Assembly: GCA_026419775.2 (NCBI GenBank)
Contig: JAOPGA020001081.1
Location: 1 to 25,505, forward strand
Origin: Acrasis kona
Lineage: Eukaryota; Heterolobosea; Eutetramitea; Acrasida; Acrasidae
Direction: 5' to 3'
Length of the DNA stretch: 25,505 nt
Of the stretch, positions 1 to 9,776 are shown one piece after another. Under the pieces are notes generated by a model. That model was given only the letters and a program-made list of their open reading frames with translations. It had not been told where the DNA came from and ran no database searches. The stretch's first letter is position 1. Each line of letters opens with the position of its first letter. The position numbers and the translations under genes were made by a program.

Positions 1-18
1 GTTGGGACCAAAACGGAG

Positions 19-1687
19 ATGAAGGGATTCAATGCTTCACTTTTTACGCAACTAGTAATCTTGTTGGCCACATTAGTCTTGACATCACTCGCTACACCCG
101 AATGCCCTACAGGTAATATATTTTATAGTTATTCTGATCCATGTAACAATAGTTTCTGACCTTACCTCCGTTAACATTGCACCAGGACAAGCATCCTGTT
201 TCGAGACATCGAATCAAATAGTAAAGCTAAATGAGCCATCTAAAACTATCAACGTAACGGCGAGGTTTATGTTTCCTCCCACTGAGACAGAATTTGATTG
301 GGACTTTACGAATGGATTTACACAAATTTACCGCACTTATTCTCCAAGAAAAATTTTTTATTCATTCAGAAATACGGGACAAGAAAATCAAACTTTTCCA
401 GTTTTTGTAATTAACAACAAAGAAGGAGGAATGCCTTTTGAGCGACTTGAAATTTTCGAAACTTCTAATTATACCATAGTCTACCCCTCTGCTTCTTCTT
501 TCTCATCGTATTATTACAGGGTCCAAGTTTTTAACCCGATTTTTTCTTTTTATATTTCTGCAAACGGTGACAATAGTCCATTCTTGTTGAGTTTTGGTGT
601 TGGCCAGGTCTGGGATTCTAAATTGATTGTAAAAGATGCAAACATTACAAAAAGCTCTCCTTACTCCTACGTGAGTTCGTCGGGTGTCGATTATAGTGAA
701 TGTTATTTTAGAATTGTACCTCTTTGTAAAGTAAATTGTACTGACATCACGCTCAAGTTTATCATTGGCGTGTATAATGCAGAAGAACGAACTACCTTTG
801 ATGTTATTATTCCACCGGATGGTGGTAAATTCTTTTTTGACCATAATGTGGATCCGCTCACTGAGATGACGATCACTTCTTCTGGCCAAGTCAATTTTGA
901 CATTTTTGCTTCTCATTCTGATAGAGTATTTGACTTGTCTGATAACATTCTGTATGAATTGGACACTAATAATATTTTCATCTACCCGAACGAAACAAAA
1001 AGGAACATGAAGTTTTTAATAAAAAGTGCAACTGGTTTTAGTTCTAATAAATCAACATGGGTCAAAATGACTGTGGTGTCTCGTCCGATTGAAGTTCATG
1101 CTTTGGTTAACCAAAGGTCTTTTAGATGCGTATCGTCAGATCATCATAAAGAAACTGTTGATTATTATTCAATATCATTCTATAAAAATAAGCTGTCCTT
1201 TGCTATTGAATTACAGTATTCTGATTATTATTTTGCACTAGAGGAGATTACGGTAACTGCGGATGCCGGCACATATGGATATAATCCTTTCTTGATATAT
1301 AGAAACGATGACTATGATAGTCTTATTAAATATGAGGGTGTTAGTCCCGGAGGGAAACAAATCGTCATTGTTAGGAGAAAGAATAAAGATGATGGCTCTC
1401 GAAGTTTAGCAGGATACTGCATATATGCTAATCATAATGGTGGTCGTCTATATAAAACAAAAGAAGGGTTATGGATTGCAATTGGACTCACCATCCTTTT
1501 TGGCGTCGTCCTTGCCACTTTCACCTTGTTTGTTGTAATCTATGTGTTGGCATTCATTAAAACAAAAGTTGGGATTGGAAAAGTGACTGGATCTAACACA
1601 GAGGAGGAACCTATTTTATCCGAAATATATCACAAGCCCAGTTATTACACGTCAAAATCACCAGAATTAAAAGCACCACTCTTGTAA
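19..1687 (+). CDS. Type I membrane glycoprotein, two exons, family not recognised
   Basis: Exon 1 is 19-112, the intron is 113-185 (73 nt, GTAATA...CACCAG) and exon 2 is 186-1687; the splice keeps phase and gives about 531 aa. The ATG at 19 was chosen because it opens with a signal peptide (Met-Lys, then a hydrophobic run to residue ~24, then TPECP). The long luminal region is rich in Tyr, Ser and Phe and has several N-glycosylation sequons (NVT, NYT, NIT, NCT, NET, NKS). One strong transmembrane helix lies near residues 459-488, followed by a cytoplasmic tail of about 42 residues with several Tyr. This predicts a cell-surface or endomembrane single-pass receptor-like protein. I recognise no named domain, so the function is unknown. 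The stop is only about 30 bp from the convergent Sde2 gene. Confidence 0.8.
113..185 (+). other. Spliceosomal intron, 73 nt
   Basis: It has GT-AG ends and in-frame stops. Removing it joins the signal peptide in phase to the large exon, so the downstream ORF (first internal ATG at 269) is extended to a proper secretory N-terminus. Confidence 0.75.
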
Positions 1688-1717
1688 ATATCAGTAAATG
1701 TTTTAATGTACAATTGG

Positions 1718-2482
1718 TTATTTTTCTTCGCTCTCACTATCAGACGACACGTCGTCAAATTCGGTGGCAAACATGTTCTTTTTTTTCTTGACTGGTTTTG
1801 ATGGCTCCTCCGTTCTTTTTCTCTTGTTTGGTTGTTCCTCGTCCTCTACTTTTGGTGAAGTAAATACTTTTCCACCCGTTTTGGCAAGACCTTTAGAAAC
1901 AGCACTTGATACTGCGTTGGCTGTCTCATCTAATTCATGGCCGACGTCGGCTGTTTGGCTCCTTCGTTCTTCCATTTTGACAAATTTTTCATTTTCGACT
2001 CTTAGCATTTCCTCCTGCTTTTCAGTTTCCTTTTTTGCAAGCCACTCTTGTAGTTTCTTTTCGTCCTCAACATGCCTTATTCTTCTACCTGACAAGTCTC
2101 TCATGGCATTGAAGTTGGTAGTTTTTTTTGATGACTTCTGACCACGAAGAAGACTTCCGAATCCTCCTTTACCTCCAACAATACAAAAGTATTGTGACGT
2201 AAGTTCAATGTCTTTGTCCCTATTAATGAGATAATCGCTCAGCCTATTGTGTGGAACTAGAGGTTTTGATTTATAGAATAATGTTGGAGTGTGCTCAATG
2301 TCGTGAAACAATGCTTGGTATATTTCCGAAACAAGAATATCTGTTTTCTCAAAGCTTATTCTCCCAGTCTCGTCACCGCATACATAAATGTTCATATCTT
2401 CGATTACTTTGGTTGAGTGGATTATATTACAACAGGATGAACCTGACTTGAGCTTATGGATAATCGTATCTAGTATAGTCAA
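1718..2482 (-). CDS. SDE2: Sde2 family protein (ubiquitin-fold precursor, splicing and genome stability)
   Basis: The 254-aa product has the Sde2 layout. An N-terminal ubiquitin-like fold (residues ~1-102) ends in the processing signal [12 protein letters not shown] (103-114). The conserved Sde2 block follows ([20 protein letters not shown], about 123-142, then LQEWLAK). After that come a charged coiled-coil segment, a basic KRKR/KKKK nuclear-localisation-like region and an acidic Ser/Glu C-terminus. In fission yeast and human, Sde2 is cut after the Gly-Gly to expose a Lys N-terminus; the C-terminal part works with the spliceosome and in replication-fork and telomere stability. The cleavage site is intact here. 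The gene is intronless and convergent with the glycoprotein gene. The family assignment is firm; the role in this organism is inferred from the family. Confidence 0.95.
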   Translation of the reverse strand: MTILDTIIHKLKSGSSCCNIIHSTKVIEDMNIYVCGDETGRISFEKTDILVSEIYQALFHDIEHTPTLFYKSKPLVPHNRLSDYLINRDKDIELTSQYFCIVGGKGGFGSLLRGQKSSKKTTNFNAMRDLSGRRIRHVEDEKKLQEWLAKKETEKQEEMLRVENEKFVKMEERRSQTADVGHELDETANAVSSAVSKGLAKTGGKVFTSPKVEDEEQPNKRKRTEEPSKPVKKKKNMFATEFDDVSSDSESEEK

Positions 2483-3406
2483 GGAATTAAAGGGAAGTTA
2501 TTTTATTCTGCAAATCAATACAGTACACTTCGCAATCAATGCTGTTCCGAAAAATTGAGAATAGGGCTCCTAATGAAGCTCAGAATTGCTCAGTTATATC
2601 TGTTTGATTAAATGTTCGTCGATGGTCATGAATCTACTACGAGCTGCTGCTTGGTGTGAAAATGTGAAAAATTGTATCCCATCCATTTGATCCATTCTCC
2701 AATGCATTAAAATACATTCTTGTTGTCCATTCCTATTGTGTCGAATCGTTGACTTATAGTGATTTAGCGAGTGTTGAGGGAATCTCCTGTCTCGTAGACT
2801 TGATGCCAATCGTCGACTTCAATTTATTAAATTACAATAAAGATTTGGCAAATCTTGAAAAAACCTGGAACTCTGAAAAGCATATGACATTATTAGAGTA
2901 TATCACCCTTTCAATGGCACGCTGATTGAACCTACCAGCACTGAAAAGAAGAGACATGCAACCCGAATTTTTACTTGCAGCATACCAGCCTGCCTGACTA
3001 GCACACTGTCAAGATAGAGCTCCTACTGAAATGTTTCGAAACACTTTAACTTGTTTTTAGACTAAAGATTAATAACATCAACTATATCACTTCCAAATCA
3101 TATCGTCCGATCGATTCTTTCTAATGTGACGGTGTTTGAATGAGAACACAACATCTCAAGAGATTCGTTATAAGATACTTTGAACGTTTAAATGGACAAG
3201 TACAAGCAGAAGAACATTATGCGATGGATGCAACTCCATCACAGAATTGATGTCAAGATAAAGTAGAAGTAGGAGGTATCATTTTGTGGGATAAACTCCC
3301 AGATTTCTAGAAACGTCGCCTTTATATTTCCGTCATTGTATTTCAATTATTTTCGGTTGTGTTTCGATAGTTTTTTCCTTACTAATTTGCTAGATTGTAA
3401 ATCAAA
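2483..3406. other. Intergenic region without a supportable gene
   Basis: About 920 bp between the start of Sde2 (-) and the CDS at 3407. Only short open frames occur, for example a non-ATG minus frame at 2594-2809 (71 codons) and a 36-codon ATG frame at 3141-3248 (+); neither has a recognisable motif. Just before 3407 an AT-rich TTTATAT stretch (about 3321) could be a TATA-like promoter element. I see no RNA gene or mobile-element ends. Confidence 0.5.
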
Positions 3407-4177
3407 ATGTCGTTTGAAGTTGAACACCCACACATTCTAAAAAACGAGCCCATTACGAGATTCTTTGAAGTTGTCTTCGATTTCGGGTTATCACAAGCTA
3501 TAACAACGACAAAGATCTCTAAAAGCCCACTGAAAAGAGATACATTTGTGCAGCATGGATGTATACCAACTTTAGCGTCGAGAAACATTGATTGGTCAAA
3601 GGAATATACTAAAAAAGTCAAAGATACACACTTTACGGACCATGATGATTCTCTACAAAGTAAGAACATCTTTCCTGTGCGCCGAGATACAGAAGCAGGT
3701 GCTACAGAGTTTTTGATTCACTTCACAAAAGACGACCCGGACACAAGCGGAAAAGTGTTATCTACAACGGAAACTTTTGCGTCCATGATTGAAATGCAGA
3801 ATTACCTTTTCTTCAGTAACCATATGAAAAAGAACTATTTGTGGGAGTTGGCGGTTATTGACACTATCAAAAGTATTCAAACTACCCATGATATCTTTGG
3901 ACAAGAAATTATTCTAACCACATCCAAGTCAATAATTAACAATAGCATTCCTTACGAGCACTGCAGCCTGAGGTGTGGTGTCGAATTTGATCCACTTTCT
4001 TTTTTGAACGAAGAATTAGGGATAGTAGTTTGTGATCACCCAATAATTCATTTTATGAAAGAAAGAGAAAAAGAGAAACAAATACCGGATGCGAAGGATT
4101 ATATCGATTATAGTGAAGTAAACGAGGATGATCTCGAAGACTATTTTTTTAAAAATAGAAGCAAGAAACAAGAATAA
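3407..4177 (+). CDS. Hypothetical protein, 256 aa
   Basis: An intronless ORF starting at an ATG in the context CAAAATGTC. The predicted protein is soluble, with no signal peptide or transmembrane helix. It has a charged C-terminus that is basic (EREKEKQ), then acidic (SEVNEDDLEDY), then basic again (KNRSKKQE). Codon use looks like that of neighbouring genes and the frame is uninterrupted, so I treat it as real, but I recognise no family. A degenerate hAT transposase fragment in another frame begins within about 20 bp of its stop. The ORF itself does not look like a transposase, but it could be cargo or simply the insertion neighbour. Confidence 0.6.
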   Translation: MSFEVEHPHILKNEPITRFFEVVFDFGLSQAITTTKISKSPLKRDTFVQHGCIPTLASRNIDWSKEYTKKVKDTHFTDHDDSLQSKNIFPVRRDTEAGATEFLIHFTKDDPDTSGKVLSTTETFASMIEMQNYLFFSNHMKKNYLWELAVIDTIKSIQTTHDIFGQEIILTTSKSIINNSIPYEHCSLRCGVEFDPLSFLNEELGIVVCDHPIIHFMKEREKEKQIPDAKDYIDYSEVNEDDLEDYFFKNRSKKQE

Positions 4178-4197
4178 AAAATGTCTTTCATCAAAAA

Positions 4198-4437
4198 CAT
4201 CGTTGTGAAAGTTTTCTTCATTGCAATTTCGTCTATTGGGTCACAGAGAATTTTGAGCGTAAGGAGGAATGTCTTGATATGGTTGAGCTGAGCTGCAAGC
4301 ATACTGGCGACGCTTTGGCAAAATGTGTGTTACAAGTCGCTGACGAGTATCATATCCGCGATAAGATTATATGTATAACTGGTGACAGCGTATCTAATAA
4401 TTCGACTTTGGTCCAGTCTTTAAGTTCGACTCAATGA
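4198..4437 (+). pseudogene. hAT-family transposase relic
   Basis: In frame +1, an uninterrupted stretch of about 79 codons reads like the core of a hAT transposase. It has an aromatic Tyr-Trp-Val segment (4234), then CLDMVELSCKHTGDALAK, then VADEYHIRDKIICITGDSV followed by SNN. The hAT family norm is an Ldf...HTG...iA segment followed by kI..iTtDNAsNN, which contains a catalytic Asp. The frame has no plausible start and ends at TGA 4435-4437. The C-terminal dimerisation domain is missing, and I found no terminal inverted repeats or 8-bp duplication nearby. It is therefore a truncated fossil of an old insertion. Confidence 0.75.
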
Positions 4438-5036
4438 TTGATATGATATGTATGCATATTTGTAGTTAATTTTGAAAATTAGGCACAAAAAAATTACGAC
4501 AGTCGACAGTTTTGTTTTGTGTGCACGAAGTGATGAATCATGTCAGGTTATACTGCAAACGATTGTACTTATATCGCAAAAAATCAAAGAATGAACTACA
4601 CCCTGTTATTTGGTATCTTTTATAGTTGTATTTTCTTCTTGTTGACGGACGTGAGGCGACGGGTGGACTCTGATTTTAAACTGAAAAGCAAGTGTATTTT
4701 TAGTAGAATATAACATAAGAGGCAATCCCGTAAAGTCAACCTACAAAGTTCAAAGATATTAGATTCTTTTTTAGACAATACACAAAAGAACACCACGAAG
4801 TACATCACGAACTTTTTTTCTTAAACGAAGACACACAAGGTTAAAAGCCACAACCTATACATCTCCACTTCCGCGCTTTCCCATCGAATCCGCAGCTACC
4901 TTCTTCATACCTCAAAGTGTTACAAACAGAAAGCAATCAAGCCACAAAAACCCGTACATCAGCCCAATCCAACCTTCTAGTACAGAAAAAAAGAGAAAGA
5001 GGCTACGTAGTAGAGCAAAAAGGGAGGCAAAAGAAA
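4438..5036. other. Intergenic region and 5' leader of the kinase gene
   Basis: About 600 bp, AT-rich at first and then purine-rich (runs of AAAAAAAGAGAAAGAGG near 4986-5001) immediately before the kinase start, as in a 5' UTR. No coding similarity or structured RNA was recognised. The first in-frame ATG for the kinase is at 5037; the frame is open upstream to 4917 but offers no earlier ATG. Confidence 0.4.
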
Positions 5037-6324
5037 ATGAGAACCTTAGGCATCGAACAGTATCGAAGCACAAGTAACGACGATATAAAGACATGCAAGC
5101 AAGACTTTCCTTTCCCGTCCCTTCCCTCCCATCATTTATTCAAACAAGATGTTGTTTCGGAGCTTCCTTCAAGATACGAGCTCAAGGAACTAATAGGGAA
5201 GGGCGCCTACGGCTCGGTATTTACATGCAGAGATACTCTGACCGATACTTTTGTAGCTGTTAAAAAAATATCTAATGTGTTTGAAAAAGATTTTGACTTT
5301 CAAAAAAGAATGTACAGGGAAGTAAAGATACTAAAGCACATCCAAAACAAACATCCCAACGTAATTAATCTCATCGACTTGATAAAACCGTCAAGTTACG
5401 ATGATTTTGAGCACATTTACATTGTTACGGAACTAGTCGACGATAACTTACATGATGTGCTCAGGGACCAAAGGTATCGTTATTCTACCGAGCAACAAAC
5501 CAATTACTTCCTCCATCAATTACTCGGTGCCATCAAGTTTCTCCATGACTCTGACATTGTTCACAGGGACATTAAAGTGAGTGTTTTTTCCATCTCATCC
5601 ATTAACATCATTCCAGCCATCTAACATTTTACTGTGCGAAACAGGAGTGGTCAAGTTGTGTGACTTTGGATTGAGCAGAGAATCGTTCAAAAACACCAGA
5701 AGGAATTCCACGACCAACGTCGTGACCAAGCCCTACAGAGCGCCAGAACTACTTTTGGATTATGAATTGTACTCGAAGCCAGTAGACATGTGGAGCGTCG
5801 GTTGTGTATTTGCAGAGCTACTCAACAACGAGAGCGGTTTGCTGTTCGGCAGACCCAAAAATGACCAAGCCCATCTCAACGCCATTGTTGATTTGTGCGG
5901 CACCCCTAACCACGACGAAATCAAGGGCGTGTGTGGTGGGGTCAAGTACATTCGGTCGCTCGACTCCCGAGACAAGGCTGATTTGACCAACGTTTTTCCT
6001 AACGTGAGCGACTGCGCTCTGGACCTGTTGGAGAAATTATTGAGGTTCGATCCAGATCAACGCATCACCGTAGATCAGGCATTGGCTCATCCCTACTTTG
6101 AAATGTTTGATGTGGAGGAAGGGGCTCCAAAAAGTAATAAATTCCAATGCGATGACATGTTGTATAATAGAGTTCCTGCTGATGGCAGTGATTTGGATTG
6201 GATGAAGAGAATGATTTATGACGAGGTGATCAGTTATGAAGGTGGCGACGGGTCCCCTGTATCTCCTCTTAGTTGTATTAATAGTGTTATGGTTCCTCCG
6301 CCTCAGCTCACGAGACACTGCTAG
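5037..6324 (+). CDS. MAPK-like serine/threonine protein kinase with atypical activation loop
   Basis: Exons 5037-5576 and 5617-6324 flank a 40-nt intron and give 415 aa. Visible kinase motifs are the glycine loop GKGAYGSV (54-61), the ATP-anchoring Lys76 in VAVKK, the catalytic loop HRDIKPSN (176-183, with Asp178), DFG (196-198), YRAPELLL (220-227), VDMWSVGCVFAELL (236-249) and LLRFDPDQRITVDQALAHPYF (321-341). The LLEKLLRFDP...RIT..QALAHPY block and the short acidic tail (FDVEEGAP) are MAPK-like within the CMGC kinases. The MAPK TxY dual-phosphorylation motif is replaced by T212-T213-N214, and the usual Trp before YRAPE is Pro219. All catalytic residues are present, so the enzyme is probably active but regulated differently. 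The HRDIK/PSN motif is split exactly by the intron, which supports the splice. Confidence 0.9.
5577..5616 (+). other. Spliceosomal intron, 40 nt
   Basis: GTGAGT...TTCCAG splits the kinase catalytic loop between HRDIK and PSNILL. Removing it restores the invariant HRDxKxxN motif in frame. Confidence 0.95.
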
Positions 6325-6413
6325 AAAATGTAAATAAATGTAACACTTGTATGAAAATTTGATGTATTTTTTTTGAATTTTTAGTTTTTAATGGTGATTG
6401 TTCTTTTGAAATG

Positions 6414-6629
6414 TCATTGGAAGCATAGGAATCCTCCGGATTGAATGTGTGGGTTTGTTTCCTTGTATTTGACCGAGTCGAAGGGCTCTTCTGTTTTTTG
6501 AACGTAATCCACTAGTGTTGCAATTGCTTCTGAGGCCTTGATGGCTTGGGCGCTGTGCTCCACTTCCTTCCTTAGATTGGTGACTTCGGCTTGAAGTTGT
6601 TGAAGAACGAACTGGTTCGCTGCTGCCAT
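6414..6629 (-). CDS. Heterotrimeric G-protein gamma subunit
   Basis: The 71-residue product matches the G gamma family in length and layout. It has an N-terminal amphipathic coiled coil (LQQLQAEVTNLRKEVEHS, 10-27), the family signature IKASEAIATLVDYV (about 30-43), then EEPF and the NP segment (ETNPHIQ), and ends near a cysteine. G gamma pairs permanently with G beta and anchors the dimer to membranes through prenylation of a C-terminal CaaX box. Here the protein ends Cys-Phe-Gln-stop, one residue short of CaaX, with no obvious splice site to extend it. It could be prenylated in a non-canonical way, anchored otherwise, or the stop could be a polymorphism. The gene is divergent from the polycystin-like gene across 131 bp. 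Confidence 0.75.
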   Translation of the reverse strand: MAAANQFVLQQLQAEVTNLRKEVEHSAQAIKASEAIATLVDYVQKTEEPFDSVKYKETNPHIQSGGFLCFQ

Positions 6630-6760
6630 GTTTTGAAAAGTAACAAATTAACTAACTGAACATGTCAATTTTCAGTGGTTACAAGAGGTCTTCGGAATAT
6701 CTGTTAACGTCAACCAACTTGGTATTAAAGTACAATTACAACACATAACGGGAATATACG

Positions 6761-8827
6761 ATGAATTCGACCATCCCTTCAATATTTCTATATAATGATG
6801 CGAGCGTCAATCCCATCGTTATTGTGCCTTGTTTCGTGGCTGGAATGTTAATACTATCAATTTTGTTCTCTATTACACACTTTATACATTCGTACAGTAC
6901 GTTTAGGAGGAGGTTGAGAGATCGAGAACACAAAGCAGAGCTTGAAGATACAATACTTCATGGACATTTCCGACATGTAATTCACAGTTTGATAACTGCC
7001 AATAATTACAGTTCCCTCGTATTTCGAAGCAACATTTGCGATCCATCTTTTACAAGAGCGCGACGTGTTATGGTGATACTTGTAACTATTATGATCATTT
7101 TCAGCCTCAATGCTGTGTACATTCAAATGGACACCGATGGAATTATTCTACCAAACATTAGCGTGGCGGCACTTGGATTTGTAACGAGCTTTTTAGCAGA
7201 ATATTTTGTACAAATACTAGTTTATCTATATTGCATCATACAACCATTCGATGTGTTCAGAGATTTATCTAACATTCTAAAACCATCTTCACACAAGACT
7301 TTTGTGAACTATATAGGATCAGTAGAGAGCCCGACACAGGAGCTTAACTTAATGGGCCCATCACCAAATACCGAATCACCTCGAGATGTTTGGAATCAAA
7401 GCCCAGATTCTGATTTCCCAATTGTAAAGAGGTATTATAAACCACCCAGAAAACAAAACTCTGTTGCTGAACCACAAATTGTTCCTGAACTTGTTGATGA
7501 TCCACACAAAGGAATTATAATACCTAAAGTGCCTGTACCAGACAATCCATGGAGTTTAGTAAACTTGAAGTTCGCCAACAGTATCGTCAAAAGTGACCAC
7601 CATGTCAGCTTTTTACCGTTTGAGTCATTAGGTAATCCATGGCTGTTTTTAACTAGAAAGGGACATGACACAGTTAGAGAGCACCAGGAAACAACTCATG
7701 AGAAGTTCCTGAATGATGCTGCTGCTGAGCTGCACAGTAATGATGGAATGAACCTATTTGATTATGAAAATGAGCCATACCATACGGATGAAGCAAATAC
7801 TGAATTTGATTTGGATAGCTACGGAGGGGTCGATATTCAGTTTGAGAAGAGACCAAAAAAGAAGAATTGGTTATTATCAAAGTGTGGAAGCCCTTCGTAT
7901 GTGATTTTGAAAAAAGCTTATGATAGAATCGACCTTAGAATTGACGATCGGGATAATCTCAGGGAACAAAGAGAAGCTTATGTTCAGACCCTTCCAAATA
8001 ATATATTACGAAAAAGATTACAGGTTAGAAGCAGGATAGATGATGTTGATGATGTTTTTGATGAGTTGATATTAAAATTAATCAAGTGTTGCTGTTTTCC
8101 GATTTGCTCTTCCACTGGAGATAAGATTTGGATATTCTTATTATTTTGTATTTTTACTATAGCTTACTATTTGACGTGTGCCATTCCTTGTATCGTATGG
8201 GCAGTTTTGATTAAGGAGTACTCCTGGAGTATGTATTTTGTAGCTGGCATGGTAACTTCTTTCGTAGTTGGGTATTTTTTTGTTTTGTTATTCATTTATT
8301 ATAGGACAAAATACTCGGTTTATAACCAAACAGAAAAAGAATGGGATAGATCGACAGGTCTAGAAGTATTTTTAATTTTTGTTATAATTCTGTTTCCTCT
8401 TGCTGGTATTGGTATTGCTCTCGGAGTGTATTTTGGTACTAATCTACTGCAAGAGGGTAACACAGCTTATTTTTCTGTGGTACTGGTGGGCCTTATTCTT
8501 TTAGTTTTTTTAGTGATTGTTCATTTGATTTTGAGGAAGATTATACCCCGGAAGGACAATAAACATCATGACGGGCAGCCTCTACCATGGTGGTGTGTTT
8601 TATTTGTGGACCTATTTGTTCTAGCGTTTATTGGTGCTTGCATGTATTGTTGTATACAGTTTGCTCAGAAGTTCAACTCTACAACTGCAAACGCCTTGTG
8701 GGCATATAATTCATTAGTATCAATATTATTCCATCTTCTGGCTTTTCAGCTAGTTTTCAACCCTCTTGTCCGCTTATTCTCACAACTCACCATTGTACCC
8801 GTATTCAAAAGTATGCATTATTATTAA
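6761..8827 (+). CDS. Polytopic membrane protein, polycystin-1-like transmembrane region
   Basis: An intronless 688-aa protein with about nine predicted transmembrane helices (near 18-40, 103-122, 135-160, 456-482, 490-513, 535-558, 571-592, 610-632 and 650-670) and a long hydrophilic loop (about 165-450). The segment SFTRARRVMVILVTIMIIF (96-114) followed by LNAVY resembles the FTRxQR...NAmwY start of the polycystin-1-family membrane region. The PLPWWCVLFVDLF segment (607-619) followed by the last two helices with an NPLVRLF end resembles its LPWW...QPLKV segment. Polycystins are Ca2+-related channel or receptor proteins of cilia and plasma membrane. I see no PLAT, GPS or PKD2-type pore domain, so this may be a reduced or distantly related protein. 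The membrane topology is clear; the family assignment is tentative. Confidence 0.65.
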   Translation: MNSTIPSIFLYNDASVNPIVIVPCFVAGMLILSILFSITHFIHSYSTFRRRLRDREHKAELEDTILHGHFRHVIHSLITANNYSSLVFRSNICDPSFTRARRVMVILVTIMIIFSLNAVYIQMDTDGIILPNISVAALGFVTSFLAEYFVQILVYLYCIIQPFDVFRDLSNILKPSSHKTFVNYIGSVESPTQELNLMGPSPNTESPRDVWNQSPDSDFPIVKRYYKPPRKQNSVAEPQIVPELVDDPHKGIIIPKVPVPDNPWSLVNLKFANSIVKSDHHVSFLPFESLGNPWLFLTRKGHDTVREHQETTHEKFLNDAAAELHSNDGMNLFDYENEPYHTDEANTEFDLDSYGGVDIQFEKRPKKKNWLLSKCGSPSYVILKKAYDRIDLRIDDRDNLREQREAYVQTLPNNILRKRLQVRSRIDDVDDVFDELILKLIKCCCFPICSSTGDKIWIFLLFCIFTIAYYLTCAIPCIVWAVLIKEYSWSMYFVAGMVTSFVVGYFFVLLFIYYRTKYSVYNQTEKEWDRSTGLEVFLIFVIILFPLAGIGIALGVYFGTNLLQEGNTAYFSVVLVGLILLVFLVIVHLILRKIIPRKDNKHHDGQPLPWWCVLFVDLFVLAFIGACMYCCIQFAQKFNSTTANALWAYNSLVSILFHLLAFQLVFNPLVRLFSQLTIVPVFKSMHYY

Positions 8828-8915
8828 ATTAGATGCTTTCATTAGAATGCGGATTGTGACTCAATATAAACCAACCTGAAAATCTTTTACAATAAAACTA
8901 AAAATAGGATATAAC

Positions 8916-9619
8916 ATGTTTGGTGCACTCATACCAGGACAAGCTTTGAATGTACAATTCCAACAGATTGAGCAAGTAATCAGAAGATCTTTAATCTAGC
9001 TACTAAACTTTAAGACTCGTTGGATGTTGACGGTTCCAAACCAGCCATCAAAACCAATTTCACAAATCGCAGTATTCCTTCTACCAAACGGGCAGCAAAT
9101 ACCAGCAGGTACTTTAATATTTACGTTGGTTGTTTAACCTGGCAGGATTCGGTTGCGCAGTCTACTTATCTGATGCTTCACAAAACTTTGAGTACTTTGG
9201 TTGTTTACGTAAGTCGAAGAATTGAAATGAAAACTCACACATGAATAGTAAATGAAGACCCAAGCAAAATTTTCAGCGTGCCATCCACTTTTAACGATAC
9301 ATCAAACAACACATTATTCGGAAGCATGCAATCCAACCAACAAGGCGTTTTATACATTGGAATAACCTTAGAAAAGATTGAAAACCTTCAAAATCTAGAG
9401 GGAACCAACTTTCAAAGGCAACAAAAAGAAGCAAATAATACGGTTGGTCTGGCACAGTTCATCGCAGATGATTTGTTCAAATTCCTACAGAGCTTCGTCA
9501 GGCCTGATAATTCCAACAAAGACATTTTGGTCCTGCCTACTAATGCCATCGATTCTTGGCTACAAAAATTCACCAACAAGTTAAGAGTAGATCCAAACTT
9601 TTGGAAAAAAAGAAAATAA
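8916..9619 (+). CDS. Hikeshi/OPI10 family, Hsp70 nuclear import factor, four exons
   Basis: Exons 8916-8975, 9015-9108, 9146-9208 and 9249-9619 give 195 aa, close to the 197 aa of human Hikeshi. Splicing yields the family N-terminus MFGALIPGQ, then TRWMLTVPNQP, then ISQIAVFLLPNGQQIPAGFG, then AVYLSDASQNFEYFG, then LLNEDPSKIF. The C-terminal half has GVLYIGITLEKIENL, FIADDLFKFLQSFV, DILVLPTNAIDSWLQKF and the terminal DPNFWKK. Each matches the family's order of conserved blocks. Hikeshi carries ATP-bound Hsp70 into the nucleus during heat stress. The downstream exon alone lacks an ATG start; the true start is the ATG at 8916. AATAAAATTATTG directly overlaps the stop as a likely polyadenylation signal. 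Confidence 0.93.
8976..9014 (+). other. Spliceosomal intron, 39 nt (Hikeshi intron 1)
   Basis: GTAATC...TTTAAG, phase 0. It contains a CTACTAAAC stretch that resembles a branch site. Confidence 0.85.
9109..9145 (+). other. Spliceosomal intron, 37 nt (Hikeshi intron 2)
   Basis: GTACTT...GGCAG, phase 1. Removal joins QIPAG to FGCAVYL. Confidence 0.85.
9209..9248 (+). other. Spliceosomal intron, 40 nt (Hikeshi intron 3)
   Basis: GTAAGT...GAATAG, phase 1. Removal joins FEYFGCL to the LNEDPSKIF block in frame. Confidence 0.85.
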
Positions 9620-9776
9620 AATTATTGTTTACATTTAATCTGAAAAGTTTATTTATGACTTGGTACAAAAATATGCACTAGTCCTATACGAGGTAAAGTA
9701 GGTTCAAAAGGGTGTGTTTATGTTTTATCCTATGTTTGTCTGACTGGGAATTGTTAAGGAATATGAACTTCCGCTT

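Noticed and set aside
2594-2809. 71-codon minus-strand open frame
   Set aside because: It begins at a non-ATG codon, has no motif, and neighbouring frames are equally unconvincing. At most a relic.
3141-3248. 36-codon ATG frame on the plus strand
   Set aside because: Too short and without similarity or promoter evidence to call a gene.
4917-5036. Extending the kinase N-terminus upstream of the ATG at 5037
   Set aside because: The frame is open but contains no ATG, and the sequence is purine-rich leader-like rather than kinase-like.
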